Positions 16,330-24,313 of a stretch of DNA of 29,000 bases are shown in pieces. This stretch comes from a virus, in IMG/VR virus record IMGVR_UViG_3300044637_000101, positions 1 through 29,000 of that record. The stretch is one strand, 5' to 3'. The notes below the pieces were generated by a model, which saw only the letters and a program-made list of their open reading frames with translations, was not told where the DNA came from and did no database searches. The translations under genes and the position numbers were made by a program. Numbering within the stretch: the first letter of the stretch is position 1; each line of letters begins with the position of its first letter.

Positions 16330-17061
16330 TTATTCGTTTGTCTGTATTCTAAGTTGAGCACTTTGTACTGCAGATTGGTTCTCTGTGTACATAGCTAAGT
16401 TTTGAACTGTGAGATCTAGGAGCTCATCTTCAAGATAGGTTTCTAATTCACAATCTTGATCTATAGAGGGTGTACCGTCAAACTTGATATATCCTTCTTT
16501 ATCTATGTATTTAGGATATCTCATGTACGATACATAGATCTTTGTTGGTGTGAAAGTACCATCTGTAAAGATTGATATTTCATCAGAGGATAAGAAGTTG
16601 AAAGTCTCTTGATACTCAAACGATGGTTTGTAATGTTCATTGTTTAGAATAAACTGTAGATCACCATGTTTAGCAAGATCTCTATTAATCCAAATCTTTC
16701 TATCTTTACATCTTCCTTTATCAGCTAATACATAACTATCTAAGTAGAACATGTATTTAGGAGTTAGGATATCTGTCTTAGCAGACCATTGATTTAATTG
16801 TGGATTCTTGACTTTAAGTTTCAAAGGTTGATTGTTATACGTAACAACCAGACTTTGAAGATCTTCATATCGCTTTTTGAAAGCATCTAGTCCAAGTCCA
16901 GATACTGTGCTTTGACCATCAACCTTTTGCTTTATAAGCTTAATCTGAGCTTCATTCAAAGCTAAAATCTTATCTTCTAACTGAATCTGTTGATGATCAT
17001 TAGTAGATAGTTTATTTAGTCTTTGGTCAATCTTATATAATAAACTATCTACTGGTATCAT
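16330..17061 (-). CDS. Portal-proximal ring/adaptor-like protein
   Basis: This 243-residue protein starts with a long helical, coiled-coil-like segment (about 1-50, Gln/Lys/Leu-rich). A mixed alpha/beta middle follows, then a C-terminal helix rich in Glu/Leu (YLEDELLDLTVQNLAMYTE). Its ATG overlaps the stop of the 322-residue gene as ATGA. crAss-like phages have a conserved adaptor or ring protein of this type shortly after MCP, and the SYMRYPKYIDKEGYIKFDGT segment is consistent with it. It probably joins portal to tail. No enzyme motif is seen. Ring number is not assigned. Confidence 0.55.
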   Translation of the reverse strand: MIPVDSLLYKIDQRLNKLSTNDHQQIQLEDKILALNEAQIKLIKQKVDGQSTVSGLGLDAFKKRYEDLQSLVVTYNNQPLKLKVKNPQLNQWSAKTDILTPKYMFYLDSYVLADKGRCKDRKIWINRDLAKHGDLQFILNNEHYKPSFEYQETFNFLSSDEISIFTDGTFTPTKIYVSYMRYPKYIDKEGYIKFDGTPSIDQDCELETYLEDELLDLTVQNLAMYTENQSAVQSAQLRIQTNE

Positions 17062-18026
17062 ACGGAAGCTAGTTTCTTAGTTTTTAATTTTTGTTCTAGG
17101 GTAATTAGTTCATCCTGATTATCATCATCAGCAAGGAACTTAACAAGATCATCTTCATCTTTAGCCACTTCAAACTCACCCTCATAAACCTTACCATTAG
17201 GTTTCAATCTATATACAGAGTGTGTAAGTGCTTGTTTCACAAGATCTTTGATATGGAGAAGGTTTTCTTTCATGTCAGCAAATCTGTTAAAAACTTCTAC
17301 AGGATTTAGTCCTTGGAATTTACCATTCTTAAATTCTGTTTGTTTCAACATATTGTCCACTAGATTGTAAACCATTTCTTCTTTACTATCATCTGTTACA
17401 GGAAGTCCCAACAATCTTGCAACTTTCTTTTTCTTATCAGGAGTCATTGAGTCAAACTTAACAATAGCTTTATTGATAAGTTGTTTCTTCTTGAACATCA
17501 CTGCATTTTCAATCTCATCATCAGCTACATAGAATTGAGTTTCTGCAGCATATTCACCACGCTCCCAAGCTTGATAACTAGAAGCAATTGTAGGATGAAC
17601 ACGCAACCATGAGAATGCAAGCTCTTGAAGAGGAATGTCTAGGTCAAAGTAGTTATCACCATCTAGAAGTTTTACAGACTGTACGTGTAATGTATCTTCT
17701 GTAGATGTAGAAAGACCATAGTTCCAAAAAGAAGAACGAGGTCCTAGGTTAACATCACCTAAAGCAGCTTCAAGTTTAGCCTTTAATGCTGTAACACGCT
17801 CAACTTCTAATTCTCTTTCAAGAGGATCACTGATTCTTCTGATGTATGCAGCATTAGGATCAAGTCCTGTTCTATACTGTCCATCAAGTTCTTTGTAAGG
17901 ATATTTAAAAACTCCTGTTCCAGGAATCCTTGTTAATCCTTTTGTTGATAGTCCACCTTGCATTGTTTGCAACTGAGAATTGTTGTACTCTTTTTTAATA
18001 GTAGAGATTTTTCCTATCTTACCCAT
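17058..18026 (-). CDS. Conserved head/neck structural protein following MCP
   Basis: This 322-residue, highly charged protein has an N-terminal extended region (GGLSTKGLTRIPGTGVFKYP), a middle helical region and an acidic/basic C-terminus. It follows MCP after a structured 182-base spacer and overlaps the next gene by four bases (ATGA). crAss-like genomes carry a conserved unknown structural protein just after MCP, and this matches in place. The leader shares AAACCAATAAA and AACTACATTATG with the scaffold leader (AAACCAAATAAA, AACTACATATG), although no promoter is evident here. Function unknown; a minor capsid or vertex role is possible. Confidence 0.55.
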   Translation of the reverse strand: MGKIGKISTIKKEYNNSQLQTMQGGLSTKGLTRIPGTGVFKYPYKELDGQYRTGLDPNAAYIRRISDPLERELEVERVTALKAKLEAALGDVNLGPRSSFWNYGLSTSTEDTLHVQSVKLLDGDNYFDLDIPLQELAFSWLRVHPTIASSYQAWERGEYAAETQFYVADDEIENAVMFKKKQLINKAIVKFDSMTPDKKKKVARLLGLPVTDDSKEEMVYNLVDNMLKQTEFKNGKFQGLNPVEVFNRFADMKENLLHIKDLVKQALTHSVYRLKPNGKVYEGEFEVAKDEDDLVKFLADDDNQDELITLEQKLKTKKLASV

Positions 18027-18208
18027 AATGTAGTTGTTTTTTATTGGTTTAATTTTGCAGAGAAGTGAACATCGAAGTTCTAAGCAATCAACATTTATTG
18101 ATCCTCATCTCTGTAGTTTGAGAGGATGCTCCCTCCACTGAAGGAGGGAGAATCATCATCTCGGTAGGTTAACTCTAAGCAGTTCTTACGGTATGCTTTC
18201 GAGTATTA
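18027..18208 (-). other. Structured intergenic region between MCP and the next gene
   Basis: This 182-base spacer is long for this compact block. It holds a perfect 8-pair stem with a 6-base loop (18129-18150, CTCCCTCC/GGAGGGAG), an ATCCTC/GAGGAT stem (18101-18127), and an outer CAGAGA/TCTCTG pair (18058-18113). The last two overlap and cannot both form fully. There is no U-tract after the strongest stem, so it is not a textbook terminator. I see no Bacteroidota promoter. A 3'-end stabiliser for the abundant MCP message, an attenuator or a processing site are possible. Confidence 0.55.
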
Positions 18209-19762
18209 TTAGAATTGTGGAATCTCTTCGATCAACACTGTACGTGATAAGTCTTCAATGAACACATCACAACGGTCTTTCATCCAGATTTCATATCCTG
18301 GGAATTTGTTAGCAGAACTCATACCCTGAGACTTAGCAAAACCTAAGTGGTGACGAGTACCATCAATATATCCCCAAGTCATAGAAGGAGCACCTTTCAT
18401 TCTCACTTCACGAATGTTGTTAACCATTGAACCATCGCTCATAGGACTAACATCAAACACCATGAATACTGGAGTAGATTTCTTGTTCTGACCAAATTCC
18501 AAGTTAGATTGTGGAAGATCAAGTTCTTTCAAGTGAATAAGTTCAACACGTCCTGTTTCACGTGTAACCATTGCATCGAATGCAAAGTTATAAGTGATGT
18601 GTTGTCCTTCTCCTTGCATGTAACGATTTCCAGAATCAGCCATGAAAGTAAGACCGCTATTAAGAGCATCAGTCTTCAAAGCTTGTTGGAACACGTCAAA
18701 ACCAGCTTCATTTGTATACATTTTAACCTTACGGTCTTTAACATCCACCCTTCTGTAGAAAAGATCTCCAAACACTGAACGAATCAAGTTAGCAGAGAAC
18801 TCACCACGGTTGTATTGTACCAAGTTACCATTGTTACGCATTCTGTGATAAACACCAGCAGATGTACGCTTCAATTCTTGCTTAGAACCATTAGTCTTAA
18901 CAGTACCTGGTTTAGACCAAATCATACGCTTAACTTTCAATTCAAGCATTGATTTACGCATCCAGAACTCAATAAATGGTTCCCATTTAACATCATTACG
19001 AGTTAAAGGTAATTGATTTCTACGCTGAGGAGCATACACCAAGATATCCAAAGGCTTACCTGAAGCATCTCTCATCATTTTGTCATCAGCCCACTCAGTG
19101 ATCTTGTGCTCATAACCATATGCAGAACCCAAAGATTCAAACATAGTGATTTGCTCACCCAAACGAGGAAGACCTAAAAGATCTTGATCGAATTCACCAA
19201 TAGCAGCATCAACCAATTCAAGCTCAATACCTGTTTGCAAGAATGTAGAAGATACGAAATCTACTGTTGGGTTGTCAGTCACCAAAGTGAAGCTGTACAA
19301 GAATCCCATGTTCCAAGGAACTGGATCTTTAATTACATAGAAACGAGGACCATATTGACGAGAACCTACAGAAACAATAGCGTTCTTAGAGAACTCGTTA
19401 GTGTCCAAAACAAGAGAAAACTCTTGACCATCGATACCTGGCTTAGATAGATTCATAGTTGAATCTGGGATAGCGATGATTTTAGGGAATTTGTAAGGAA
19501 CAGCTACTTGCCATTTCCAAGCATCACTATTATTATCAATGTAATAAGGTGTGCTTTTGTTAATCATGTCTAAGAAGTCATTGCTGTACAATGAACTCTG
19601 TGTGTAAAGACTGATGATCTTTTTGTCATAATCAGCTGGTTCAGTACTGTGGAAGCTCTCTAAGTGATTCGCATCAGTAAGCTTACCTACAGCACGCTTA
19701 TCCATAGAGGCTACTCTCGCATACGTAAAACCAGTTAAACCTGGGATTGTTTGAATTGCCAT
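18209..19762 (-). CDS. Major capsid protein (crAss-like, HK97-fold family)
   Basis: This 517-residue protein follows the scaffold by 32 bases, the standard scaffold-MCP order. Length and composition fit crAss-like major capsid proteins, which adopt the HK97 fold. It begins MAIQTIPGLTGFTYARVASM and has the evenly mixed, soluble character of a capsid subunit with no membrane segments. A central region has basic motifs (APQRRNQLPLTR; RMRNNGN), and the C-terminus (DRCDVFIEDLSRTVLIEEIP) looks like a domain end. Codon use shifts toward CGT for Arg and C-ending codons relative to its neighbours, consistent with very high expression. No known cleavage site was identified. Confidence 0.8.
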   Translation of the reverse strand: MAIQTIPGLTGFTYARVASMDKRAVGKLTDANHLESFHSTEPADYDKKIISLYTQSSLYSNDFLDMINKSTPYYIDNNSDAWKWQVAVPYKFPKIIAIPDSTMNLSKPGIDGQEFSLVLDTNEFSKNAIVSVGSRQYGPRFYVIKDPVPWNMGFLYSFTLVTDNPTVDFVSSTFLQTGIELELVDAAIGEFDQDLLGLPRLGEQITMFESLGSAYGYEHKITEWADDKMMRDASGKPLDILVYAPQRRNQLPLTRNDVKWEPFIEFWMRKSMLELKVKRMIWSKPGTVKTNGSKQELKRTSAGVYHRMRNNGNLVQYNRGEFSANLIRSVFGDLFYRRVDVKDRKVKMYTNEAGFDVFQQALKTDALNSGLTFMADSGNRYMQGEGQHITYNFAFDAMVTRETGRVELIHLKELDLPQSNLEFGQNKKSTPVFMVFDVSPMSDGSMVNNIREVRMKGAPSMTWGYIDGTRHHLGFAKSQGMSSANKFPGYEIWMKDRCDVFIEDLSRTVLIEEIPQF

Positions 19763-19794
19763 TTTGTTATTAATTTAAAATTTATGTTAATTGT

Positions 19795-21069
19795 TTATAA
19801 AAACCATGAACTCGATTTGTCTTTTGAACTAGTTGATTTGGCTGAACTCTTACTAACTTGTCTTGCAACCTCACCAAATAGTTCGTTTGATTTCTTACTT
19901 ATTCCAGACTTCTGGATAGTAGAAAGGGTTGGATCTTTCTCCATAATCTTTAGAAGAAGAGCAACCTTCACCTTTGTTGCATGATTTTCTGGTCTCTTCA
20001 ATTCCAAGATTGTACGATCAAAATCTGTGAGGGTTTCTCCAGATGGTGTTTTGTACTTATCTACTAGTAGGAAGTCTTGTAGTTCGTTTGCTAGTTTTGG
20101 ATTGATAGGAATACCATCAAACTCTTTTGTCTTTAGCTTTTCTTGAAGAACGCTTTGGACGTTATTTATATATTGACCTTTAATAGCTTGCTTCTGTTGT
20201 AATTCTCTTTCTGCTTGTGCTTCCATTTGTTGAAGTTTAGCAGCTTCTTTCTTAATTAACACCTTGTGGTGTTTTGTAGCAACAGTTTCAAGATCACCGT
20301 AGTTTTTCAATCTTTCGATCTCTGTATCCACATCTTCAGGATCAAACCCTTGATCAGATAGTGCTTGTTTCAAGACCTTCACCTGATTGTTCTCTTGAGA
20401 AAGATCTAATTCAGCAAAATTTGCAACCTGATCGTATGTACCAAAGTAATCTTTAGGATTAACTCCTTTTACAAATATGGCTTCAAATGCTTGTTGATAA
20501 TCTTCTCCAAACTGTCCTATGAAGTTATTTACCACTTCAATAGCACCTTTCTTTTTCTCAGCTTGGAATCTTTCAAGGAATTCCTCAGCTGTAGTGATTG
20601 GTTCTTCATCTTCATCCTCATCTCTAGAAAACACACCTAGTTTAAATAGGTCATTAGCTAGGGCTCCAAACTGACTAACTTCTTGTTCTTGTTCTTCTTC
20701 TTCATTAGTCTCTTCATCAGCTTGTGCTTCAGGAGCTTTTGTTTTTTGTTTAGCAGCAGGAGCTTCTTCCTCCTCTTCTTCCTCATCATCATCTCCCCCT
20801 AGTAAAAAGTCTTCAATAGATTTAGAAGCATCTTCTTTTTCAGGAGCTTTACCTTCATCCATAGTTTCACCTATAGATTTAGTAGCAGCTTTTTTAGTTT
20901 CCTTAGGAGCTTTGTCTTCTTCAGTTATTTCTTTAATATCATCAGGAGTAGAAGATGCAGTTTCAGGACCCATAAGATCATTCAAAAGTTCTGCATTACC
21001 CATTCCCATGTCCATAGTATTCTCAATACTAAAGTTTCCAAATGATGGAGTGTCTAAATTTTCAGCCAT
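19795..21069 (-). CDS. Capsid scaffolding protein
   Basis: This 424-residue protein lies immediately before MCP. Its N-terminal third is extremely acidic and disordered-looking, with Asp/Glu runs at about 95-102 and 118-128. Charged helical segments follow, including a coiled-coil-like region (about 255-300: KKEAAKLQQMEAQAERELQQ). The C-terminus is Ser/Lys-rich (SSAKSTSSKDKSSSWFL), a likely capsid-contact tail. This low-complexity acidic and coiled-coil profile with a basic end is typical of phage scaffolds. It is the first gene after the promoter at 21100-21130. No protease motif is present. Confidence 0.75.
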   Translation of the reverse strand: MAENLDTPSFGNFSIENTMDMGMGNAELLNDLMGPETASSTPDDIKEITEEDKAPKETKKAATKSIGETMDEGKAPEKEDASKSIEDFLLGGDDDEEEEEEEAPAAKQKTKAPEAQADEETNEEEEQEQEVSQFGALANDLFKLGVFSRDEDEDEEPITTAEEFLERFQAEKKKGAIEVVNNFIGQFGEDYQQAFEAIFVKGVNPKDYFGTYDQVANFAELDLSQENNQVKVLKQALSDQGFDPEDVDTEIERLKNYGDLETVATKHHKVLIKKEAAKLQQMEAQAERELQQKQAIKGQYINNVQSVLQEKLKTKEFDGIPINPKLANELQDFLLVDKYKTPSGETLTDFDRTILELKRPENHATKVKVALLLKIMEKDPTLSTIQKSGISKKSNELFGEVARQVSKSSAKSTSSKDKSSSWFL

Positions 21070-21099
21070 ATGTAGTTAAGGTTTATTTGGTTTATTGTG

Positions 21100-21130
21100 T
21101 AAAATTATATTATAATCCGTTTAAAACAAA
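21100..21130 (-). promoter_or_regulatory. Bacteroidota-type promoter of the scaffold-MCP unit
   Basis: On the minus strand TTTG (21130-21127), a 19-base spacer and TAATTTTA (21107-21100) match TTTG-N19-TAnnTTTG except the last base, the same departure as the 8525-8556 promoter. The leader would be about 27 bases and includes AAACCAAATAAA and AACTACAT before the ATG. Overlapping TATAAT-like sequences are also present. Confidence 0.5.
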
Positions 21131-21140
21131 GAGGTTGAAC

Positions 21141-21172
21141 GCTATATAAATCAAAATTCGCAATAATATAGC
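21141..21172 (-). promoter_or_regulatory. Inverted repeat upstream of the scaffold promoter
   Basis: GCTATAT (21141-21147) and ATATAGC (21166-21172) form a perfect 7-base inverted repeat, 18 bases apart, ending 10 bases upstream of the -33 element. An overlapping AT-only stem, AATAATAT/ATATTATT (21162-21184), lies right after the SPFH gene stop. It could be an activator or operator site or a weak terminator; chance is possible in AT-rich DNA. Confidence 0.3.
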
Positions 21173-21188
21173 ATTAATATTATTTCCC

Positions 21189-21719
21189 TTAATCAAGTTT
21201 GTTTAAAAAACTATCATTTATCAATCTATAGCTCCTAATTGGGGCAACATCAGTGAGTGTAACTTGTTGAATTTCAACACCCCACTTCTTAGCTTCAACC
21301 CTTGCTTTCTTGGTTAGGATGTTATCAAGCTCAGGATCTATACACTTTTCAGCAGGGAGAGATATTACAATATTTTTTATTATACTCAATGTCATGTCTG
21401 ACAAAGCATCTGTTGCATCGTACACCTCTAGAAGGAAAGTTTTTACATCAGCAATCTTGTATTTAACCACCCCTTTCACCACAAAGTTCTGTTTATCAGC
21501 TGTATACAGAGATTGTGCAGGAAGACTAAGTGTTGTTACCACCACATGTTGTCTAAGAATTTCATCAGCAAATGGTATCTTTAGGTGAATTCCAGGAGTC
21601 AAGACCCTTTTAAACTTACCAAAGCTCAAGTGTACCCCCTCTTCATAGGAGGGGATAATGACCACTGGTAAGAGTTGGTCTATCCATTGTACTATTAATT
21701 CTACTAGTTTATCAAACAT
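21189..21719 (-). CDS. SPFH/band-7 (prohibitin-stomatin-like) domain protein
   Basis: This 176-residue protein has a short hydrophobic N-terminus (about 1-23, with VELIVQWIDQLLPVVIIP) followed by a band-7 domain. GVHLSFGKFKRVLTPGIHLK (28-47) and IPFAD match the family pattern of Gly, basic residues, PGlh and iPf. The domain continues through VVKGVVKYKIADV and the C-terminal AKKWGVEIQQVTLTDVAP. Such domains assemble into membrane-associated rings or scaffolds. Its ATG overlaps the portal stop as TAATG, so it is co-translated with packaging genes. The C-terminus ends soon after the domain, without the long coiled coil of prohibitins. A role in membrane-linked assembly or host membrane change is possible but unproven. 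Confidence 0.8.
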   Translation of the reverse strand: MFDKLVELIVQWIDQLLPVVIIPSYEEGVHLSFGKFKRVLTPGIHLKIPFADEILRQHVVVTTLSLPAQSLYTADKQNFVVKGVVKYKIADVKTFLLEVYDATDALSDMTLSIIKNIVISLPAEKCIDPELDNILTKKARVEAKKWGVEIQQVTLTDVAPIRSYRLINDSFLNKLD

Positions 21720-24313
21720 TACTTAGTCTTTTTAGCTCTACCTTTTGCATTCTCTTTAGCAACAGCTAGGTCATTAGCTTGATTTTCTCTAGCCACCTTG
21801 AGTTTTTCCATCTCTACAGCCATCTTATCAGATGCTTGTTTATTCTTAGAATTGATCTCAGCTAACTTCAATTGATAGTCTTTAGCAGCTTTCTCTTGTT
21901 CTTGAGACAATTTGCTCATCTCTAGAACGTCTGGTATTGCATTTCGATCAATATCTTCTGATTCAACCTTACCAAATCCTGTAGCCTGAATGATAGCAAT
22001 CTTCTCTTTAGACAATCTATCAAGTTCTCTTTGGTAATCATCATTAGCTTGTTTCTCTTGAGCCATTTGAGCTTGTTGTTGCAACTGCATTTGAGCTTGT
22101 TCAGCTTGTTGTTGCTGCTGTTGTTGTTGTAATTGCATTTGCTGATCTTGCATTTGCTCTTGTCTTTCTTTAAGTGTCTTGAACACTTTCTTCATTTGTC
22201 TCATAGACTTAGTACTGTAAAGCTCAATGATGTCATATAAAGAACCACCATTTTGTATAACAGCTTGAGACAATCCTCTAATTTCATTAAATAATTGCTG
22301 ATCTTCAGGTCTGTTAGTCAAGAACACTTTAAGATCTCTAAATCTAAGCTCAGAACCATTTACCTGTACAAATGCAGATTCTCCTGTATTTGTAATGTAA
22401 GAAAGAGTTGATTGTGGCTTCTTAGCTTCTACATATAGAGCAGCATCAATGATAGCTTGATACAATTGACCCATTACATACTCGTGAGCAACAAACAATG
22501 GTTCCGTTTGAGAATAAGATTGTTGAACAGCTGTGTTAGTTCCTGTGGCAGATTCTGAAGCTGATATAGATCCCATCCTTTGTCTACTCATACCTATAAG
22601 TTCCCAACACTCAGTCTTCAATTGCATAGCTAGATTATATCTAGACTGTATCTCCTGGGTTCTTGTTAAGTCAATATCTCTAAACTGGTTAAATGATGAA
22701 GGACTCTTTAGGTTCTCTGGAGAGTCATCTATAAATACAACACCTCTATTACGAGCTTCCATTTCCCAAACATCCAATGCATCCTGTGCATCACCATCTT
22801 TAGGAATAGGTACGTGTCTGATGGATGTTAAATACACCTTACCAACTTCCTTCTCTAGAAGCTTGTAAAGCTGGTTCATACATACATTGTATAGCACCTG
22901 GAATGGTTTCATTAAGTCTACCAAAGATCTTGCTTCTGTGTTCTTCACCTCATGAATAAGTCCAATGATTGGACAGTAGTTAAGAAGCTTGTATGGTTTG
23001 ATGTGGTAGATGTCTGGACCAATCTTTATACCTTGATACCACTGATTGATCCATCCCCACTCTAATGATTGTTGTGTAGGAATAGTTCCACTCTTATATG
23101 TTTCATCAACAAGCATAGACTGCTCATTACCCAACTCATCTTCATATATAAGTTTTCCTATCTTTCTCTTAGATAGCCAATAAGCTCTAATCACTACATA
23201 CTTATAACCAAATGATGATACGTTTGATGTAAGACCTAAGAAGTCTTTCAATCCATCATTATTCTCTTTCATCTCTGATTCAATAATCATCCTTGTCTGG
23301 AGAACAGCTGGGTCATATGTATCGTATGTCACTGAATCAATACCAGGACTAACCTCTGGATTACCAAGATTAGACTCACGTACATTAATCAATCCATAAT
23401 CCTGAAGAGATGAACGTAAATGGTCAATCTCATCTTTAGTTAAGTCAGGAACAGACTCAATAATCTCAGAAAGTTCCATAACTTGAACCGTCCCAGCAGC
23501 ATAAGCACCTTGTGCTCTACCTGTGGGATCTGAAATATATTTTCTATCAGGTGTACTAAGAAACCATGTGTTCTTAGGATTTGCAACCTCAATGTTAAAC
23601 CCAAGTTTTGAATTGTCTTCATATATGTGATAGAATTCTCTTGCAGAAATAAGCATATCTCTGAAAGCATCTTCGCTTTTTTCTTTTAAATTAAATTCAG
23701 CCTTTTGACATGTAAGAACGTGGTTAGCCCACTTCTCAGCTACAGATGTATAATCATCTAACTGATCTTGCACATCTTGCATTGTCATTTGATTAAGCTC
23801 TTCAGGATCTATTTCTTCAATATCTTGTCCTTGAGCAGCAAGACTTTCTATAATCTTACCTTTAGCTTGGTTTATTACATACTCTTGAAGAATCTGTGTT
23901 TTATATTGTAGTTCTTCAGCCTTAGAGTCATCATCAAAAGCTTTCACCCTGAATGTATCAGGTCTTTTGCTTATTTCTCCTACAAGTTCATTAATAGGAG
24001 TGGTCATTATTGAATAATGTTTTACATATGCAGGAAGTTGAAGATCTGAAGTGAGCATGTCAGTAAAGCTCTTAACTTGTGGCTCTTGATAAAAGTCTTC
24101 CATACGAAGGATACCCTTCACCAAGTCATAGTTCTTTACAAATGTATCTCTATTTTTTATATACTCAGCATAAGCCTTGTTTGCAAAATAGTCCATTGTA
24201 TTCTTTATCCAACTCTCATCCTGCTTTTCCTTCTCAGTTTTAAATTGATCTGGAAATATATTCAGATACGCATAGCGTATAGTAGCATCTTTTGTATACC
24301 TTATAATTGCCAT
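21719..24313 (-). CDS. Portal protein (crAss-like) with Gln-rich, coiled-coil C-terminus
   Basis: This 864-residue protein follows the large terminase with a TAATG overlap, the normal place for a portal. Length and sequence character (for example DYFANKAYAEYIKNRDTFVK near the N-terminus and SISASESATGTNTAVQQSYS around residue 585) fit crAss-like portals. The C-terminal region is unusual. Residues 717-756 are strongly Gln-rich, residues 787-798 form an EF-hand-like loop (DIDRNAIPDVLE), and a helical charged segment ends in basic AKGRAKKTK. The portal forms the dodecameric DNA channel of the capsid. The C-terminal extension may project into the capsid. Confidence is high for portal identity and low for the tail's role. 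Confidence 0.8.
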   Translation of the reverse strand: MAIIRYTKDATIRYAYLNIFPDQFKTEKEKQDESWIKNTMDYFANKAYAEYIKNRDTFVKNYDLVKGILRMEDFYQEPQVKSFTDMLTSDLQLPAYVKHYSIMTTPINELVGEISKRPDTFRVKAFDDDSKAEELQYKTQILQEYVINQAKGKIIESLAAQGQDIEEIDPEELNQMTMQDVQDQLDDYTSVAEKWANHVLTCQKAEFNLKEKSEDAFRDMLISAREFYHIYEDNSKLGFNIEVANPKNTWFLSTPDRKYISDPTGRAQGAYAAGTVQVMELSEIIESVPDLTKDEIDHLRSSLQDYGLINVRESNLGNPEVSPGIDSVTYDTYDPAVLQTRMIIESEMKENNDGLKDFLGLTSNVSSFGYKYVVIRAYWLSKRKIGKLIYEDELGNEQSMLVDETYKSGTIPTQQSLEWGWINQWYQGIKIGPDIYHIKPYKLLNYCPIIGLIHEVKNTEARSLVDLMKPFQVLYNVCMNQLYKLLEKEVGKVYLTSIRHVPIPKDGDAQDALDVWEMEARNRGVVFIDDSPENLKSPSSFNQFRDIDLTRTQEIQSRYNLAMQLKTECWELIGMSRQRMGSISASESATGTNTAVQQSYSQTEPLFVAHEYVMGQLYQAIIDAALYVEAKKPQSTLSYITNTGESAFVQVNGSELRFRDLKVFLTNRPEDQQLFNEIRGLSQAVIQNGGSLYDIIELYSTKSMRQMKKVFKTLKERQEQMQDQQMQLQQQQQQQQAEQAQMQLQQQAQMAQEKQANDDYQRELDRLSKEKIAIIQATGFGKVESEDIDRNAIPDVLEMSKLSQEQEKAAKDYQLKLAEINSKNKQASDKMAVEMEKLKVARENQANDLAVAKENAKGRAKKTK

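Noticed and set aside
18088-18159. 23-codon minus-strand frame in the MCP spacer
   Set aside because: It contains the hairpin, has no recognisable features, and short frames arise easily by chance.
18027-18208. Promoter for the neck gene
   Set aside because: No TTTG-N19/21-TAnnTTTG pair was found in the spacer, despite the promoter-type leader.
138-24313. TAG recoded to Gln in late genes
   Set aside because: The structural frames have no internal TAG, and Gln in the portal run is encoded by CAA/CAG. Only the absence of TAG as a stop is kept as a finding.
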